Assembly: GCA_010645155.1 (NCBI GenBank)
Contig: JAAGOF010000064.1
Location: 2,572,163-2,636,162, forward strand
Direction of reading: 5' to 3'
DNA: 64,000 bases
From: Tigriopus japonicus
Lineage: Eukaryota; Arthropoda; Copepoda; Harpacticoida; Harpacticidae
Of the stretch, positions 60,924 through 64,000 are shown piece after piece (the stretch's first letter is position 1; every line of letters begins with the position of its first letter). A program made the translations under genes and the position numbers. The notes beneath the pieces were generated by a model. It was not told the DNA's origin and ran no database searches. It was given only the letters and a program-made list of their open reading frames with translations.

Positions 60924-62759
60924 ATTGGAATGTGTTTTGCTTGAAACGTCCCTGTCTTAACGACACCTCACTTGAAACTCGACCCCTTTTACATTTACTC
61001 ACTCACTCACTTCGCCCTCCTCGTCAATGAGCTGCTTGGTCCAGTTTTCTTGCCATGGATTATTATTCTACATGTCGTCAAAAGGAGTTACTTAGTTCTT
61101 CCTCCATCCAAACAATTCTCGACTCTGATCGTCATTGTTGATGGACTCAAATGAGTTCATTTCAAAGGGGAAGTCAATGCTCCACAAACACTTGAAATGT
61201 CTGGTATTCCCCTTTTTGAATGGAAATTTCCCAACACTTGTACTGAGCGAGCAAATTTGATAATATAGAGCGCACAAGTGATCCGTTGTTCACTTTGTCG
61301 ATTGAGAACTTGGCATTCCGCATCAGCGGACAGTGTCAATATCAAACACAATAAAGAGACCTCGTCGCTGCGGTAGTCGTCGCCATTCACTTCCAAAGCT
61401 TCCACTAGAATGAAGTTGGAAGCAAGCGAGTCACTCAATGCTTCAGGCCAACAAGGCACAAATCCTCCCAATCCTGGTGATCCAACAGGCCGTCAATGCC
61501 TTTCCAGCCCACTTTTTCACCGTACCAAACCGAATGAGACTACTCGGTGATTGTATGGTAACAAGCCGAGTTGTAAATGGAAGTCCGTCATAACACCTCG
61601 GGCACCATTGAACGACTGCAAGACTCGAGAATGTGAGTGGAGACCTGCTCGTGCCAAAGGTGATTCTTGGCCTCTAGTAGCCAAATGAGATAAAGATGAG
61701 GGATCGCTGGCCTCATTTGTGGCTCTGGTTTTCATACTTTGATGACTAGACTTCTGGGCTGGCAGTAAATGAATTAAGACAAGGAGCTTTATTTTGGCTC
61801 TACTGAGGAAACTTGGCCATAAATGATTCTAGTGATACAGTTTATAGGAGAATGTTTGTTTGAAATCACGAACATGTAAAAGAGACGGATAATAGAATTA
61901 TGTCAGAGCAGTATAAATCCACCCTTGCATTTGTTTCCTATGGAATAGATCTGTGATATTGCTGAGGAATGTTGCTTTGCACATTGAATAAAAATACAGA
62001 AACCACCATCGTCAATGAATATTTGTTCTTTTTTTCCTTTCAGACCTGTTTTCAATCTACAGCGCGCTCATCGAGAACTGAAGTTTGAGGTGATGCATTC
62101 CATGTGAACGAGATACTGACTATTTGACGAAAAAAAATCTGTTTTGAAAGACTATCTGGAAGGTGAACTGATAACTGCTACATTATGAAAAACAAATATA
62201 TTATCCTCAACTATTGCTTACCATGGCGCTTGATGTTCTTTTTGTGAATGGACACATCGTTCGTCTTCATGGTCAAGGAATGACTTTCTCATTTGTCGCA
62301 TCACCCTGAAATTTTACTCATTTTGCCATACATTCTATGATTCTAACGGTTACTGTGTTCTGCTCGAATGTTCTTTCAAGTGATAGTCCCATAATGTACG
62401 AGTTTGAAGTAGCCCCCTTTGTTTTGCAATATCCCTCGTTTTTTTTACCGTGAACAAGATCACGTGTTCTAACGCCAAAAGCCAAAAAATGAATGTGGTA
62501 TTCAATGTAACGATATTGTGTTAAATCCTATTTTAAGAAACTTGAAACGGTTGGAAATAAATCATGTCCAAAACGCCAATTCTTAGCCTCTGTTATCGTG
62601 ATTCTTTTATTTCGTTGGTCTGAAAAATCACATTGACAATTTGATCGCACCCACATTGTTCTGACCGCGCCGGCCATAAGACTAAATATCAATAATTATG
62701 ACCTTAACGATGAGAACTCTGAGATACGAAAATCGTAAAAATTTGGACCAAAACACTGT
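60924..62759. other. Intergenic, 5' flank of FN3 receptor and 3' flank of saposin gene
   Basis: No gene recognised. Frames at 61157-61471 and 61517-61735 (minus) have no motif. Contains the poly(A) signal of the saposin gene. Confidence 0.45.
62606..62611 (-). terminator. Poly(A) signal of the saposin-like gene
   Basis: AATAAA on the minus strand, about 150 nt after the TAA stop. Confidence 0.6.
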
Positions 62760-63178
62760 TTAAGCATCACAGATTCCCAAGCCTTGGGGTCCGCAAAGGA
62801 GAGAAGGCGAGAGGTTCTCGTTGACCAATTGGTCAATGATTTGGGGTCCATACTCTTCAATGAAGTTTCGGCAAAGATCCTCCAAACCGATGAGGCCAAG
62901 GGGAACACAGATCTAAGGAGACACAAAAATAAGAAAAAGATTATAACGAGTTCCTTCAGGAAAAAGGACTCTTGCAAACTCACGTTCTCCAAGAATCCGA
63001 GGATGTCAGACTCGGTGGTGTCGTCGGTGATGAAGTCGTCCAAATCTTGAATGAGAACTTGACAGATGTCACAGAAGACGTCAATTCTGGCCTTGGCCAA
63101 AGCCTTCATGTTGGAATGATGAGGCACGGCCATGGTGGAGGCCACAAGGGCGAGGAGGAAAACAGCGGAGGTCTTCAT
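62760..63178 (-). CDS. Secreted saposin-B-like peptide (115 aa)
   Basis: Two exons (63178-62984 and 62912-62760) around a 71-bp intron with GTGAGT donor and CCTTAG acceptor. Reading through the intron gives a spurious 160-codon frame. Signal peptide 1-17 (MKTSAVFLLALVASTMA), then one saposin B domain with all six cysteines at 36, 39, 67, 79, 105 and 113, the spacing expected for pairs 36-113, 39-105 and 67-79. Helical segments are acidic (IQDLDDFITDD, DLCRNFIEEYGPQIIDQLV). Single-domain secreted members act on lipids or as membrane-active immune or digestive peptides (caenopore, NK-lysin type). Net charge here is negative, unlike most cationic antimicrobial members, so lipid handling or gut digestion is at least as likely. 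A TATA box lies 47 bp upstream. Confidence 0.93.
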
Positions 63179-63224
63179 TTTTTTTTTCTTAAAGCAGTCA
63201 CTACTAACTAGCGGAGTTCACGAG

Positions 63225-63232
63225 CTTTTATA
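63225..63232 (-). promoter_or_regulatory. TATA box of the saposin-like gene
   Basis: TATAAAAG on the minus strand, followed by about 46 nt to the ATG, a spacing that leaves a 15-25 nt 5' UTR including a run of ten A bases just before the ATG. Strong, short-leader promoter typical of highly expressed secreted products. Confidence 0.7.
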
Positions 63233-64000
63233 CTCTTTTACCATGTTTATCAGTTTCTTTTGCAATGACAGCAATTAAATAACATCTCAAAGATAGCTGG
63301 AGCAAAATCTTATGTTTTGAAAATAAAAGTGGACCGAAAGTGTGTAACATTTGCATGGACATTTCCCTAAAAAGAAGCTGGGTTGGTCATTTTGATCCTG
63401 ATCCATTTATTGACAGTTTGTCACTAAAAACTAGCCCTTTAATCATTTCTTCAGTCCCAACATAATTCTGGAGAAGCAAATTGACCTTTGCCATTCCTTC
63501 ATGCCCCTCCAAGTGGCAGAAAATATTTGGCAAAATTTTAGATTTCACCATATGAACAGTTCCAAGAAAGAATTATATTCTAGTCCAACAGTTGCATGCC
63601 GCTGTGACCACTGTAGAGAGCCCTTCCACCCTTACTCTTGTCACGACAATAATTATGAAACAGCCATTGCAACAAACCAATAATAACATTTGTGACAAAT
63701 TCTGGACCAGCCATTTAACATTTTAAGGGCACTTCTCTATCAACATGAGAAAATGATTGATCAACAAGCAACCTGATTATTTAATAGAGAGTTATTGTTA
63801 CTTCGACGGACAGAATGTGAACTTTGGTCAGTGGTAAAAGTATTCTTAAATCAAGAGCTAAATAAAGAGTATTCTTAATTTCAGATTGAATTACACTTTA
63901 TCTCATTTTCCACTTCTTTTTGGAGGCATTCCTGCTTTAAATCTTCCAATAAGTCATCCTTAGATAAATTCACGAATGAATTTGCAAATTTTACGCACCT
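63233..64000. other. Upstream flank of the saposin-like gene
   Basis: AT-rich sequence with no recognised gene, repeat or further promoter element to the window end. Confidence 0.4.

Noticed and set aside
62696..63178. Single 160-codon frame over the saposin gene
   Set aside because: It reads through a 71-bp intron and loses the last four cysteines; the spliced form restores the complete saposin pattern.

Overview
This is a eukaryotic, invertebrate nuclear window of moderate AT content. Genes have spliceosomal GT-AG introns (71 bp to several kb), are spaced by long intergenic tracts, and transposons of several classes are nested in one another. A crustacean-type secreted KGH-motif nuclease, animal-specific families (CLEC16A, TMEM184, glucuronyltransferase, Ig and FN3 proteins, saposin peptide) and splice acceptors lying just before start codons fit an arthropod, probably a crustacean and perhaps a copepod. 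The species assignment is inference.

Layout. 1-8787 (+): last seven exons of a CLEC16A/Ema homologue, with a hAT-like element in one intron. 8788-22808: no convincing gene. It holds a LINE tail, a 5-kb hAT-like element carrying a small LTR-retrotransposon remnant, a Mutator-like foldback element and two further inverted repeats. 22809-23077 (+): an orphan exon candidate. 24555-26290 (-): a two-TM protein gene with a 99-codon ORF 149 bp upstream. 30965-32299 (-): an intronless secreted protein with two Ig-like domains and a C-terminal GFRP-like domain, the most unusual gene here. 37132-41605 (-): a disabled and an intact copy of a beta-1,3-glucuronyltransferase gene; the disabled copy is split by a MITE. 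43011-44417 (-): a secreted DNA/RNA non-specific endonuclease. 47006-51918: a tRNA-derived SINE, a second foldback element with a perfect 9-bp target duplication, and a 1.8-kb hAT element containing a tandem array, a foldback, a MITE and a SINE tail. It lies just upstream of 52708-58665 (+), a TMEM184 homologue with two alternative last exons. 58998-60923 (-): an intronless FN3 transmembrane receptor. 62760-63178 (-): a saposin-like secreted peptide with TATA box and poly(A) signal.

The genes do not form one pathway. Several products enter the secretory route (Ig-GFRP, glucuronyltransferase, nuclease, FN3 receptor, saposin peptide), while CLEC16A and TMEM184 belong to endolysosomal or membrane families. 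The window's main interest is the Ig-GFRP architecture and the well-resolved nested transposons with recognisable target-site duplications. Exon boundaries were read by hand from splice consensus and frame; no database search was run.
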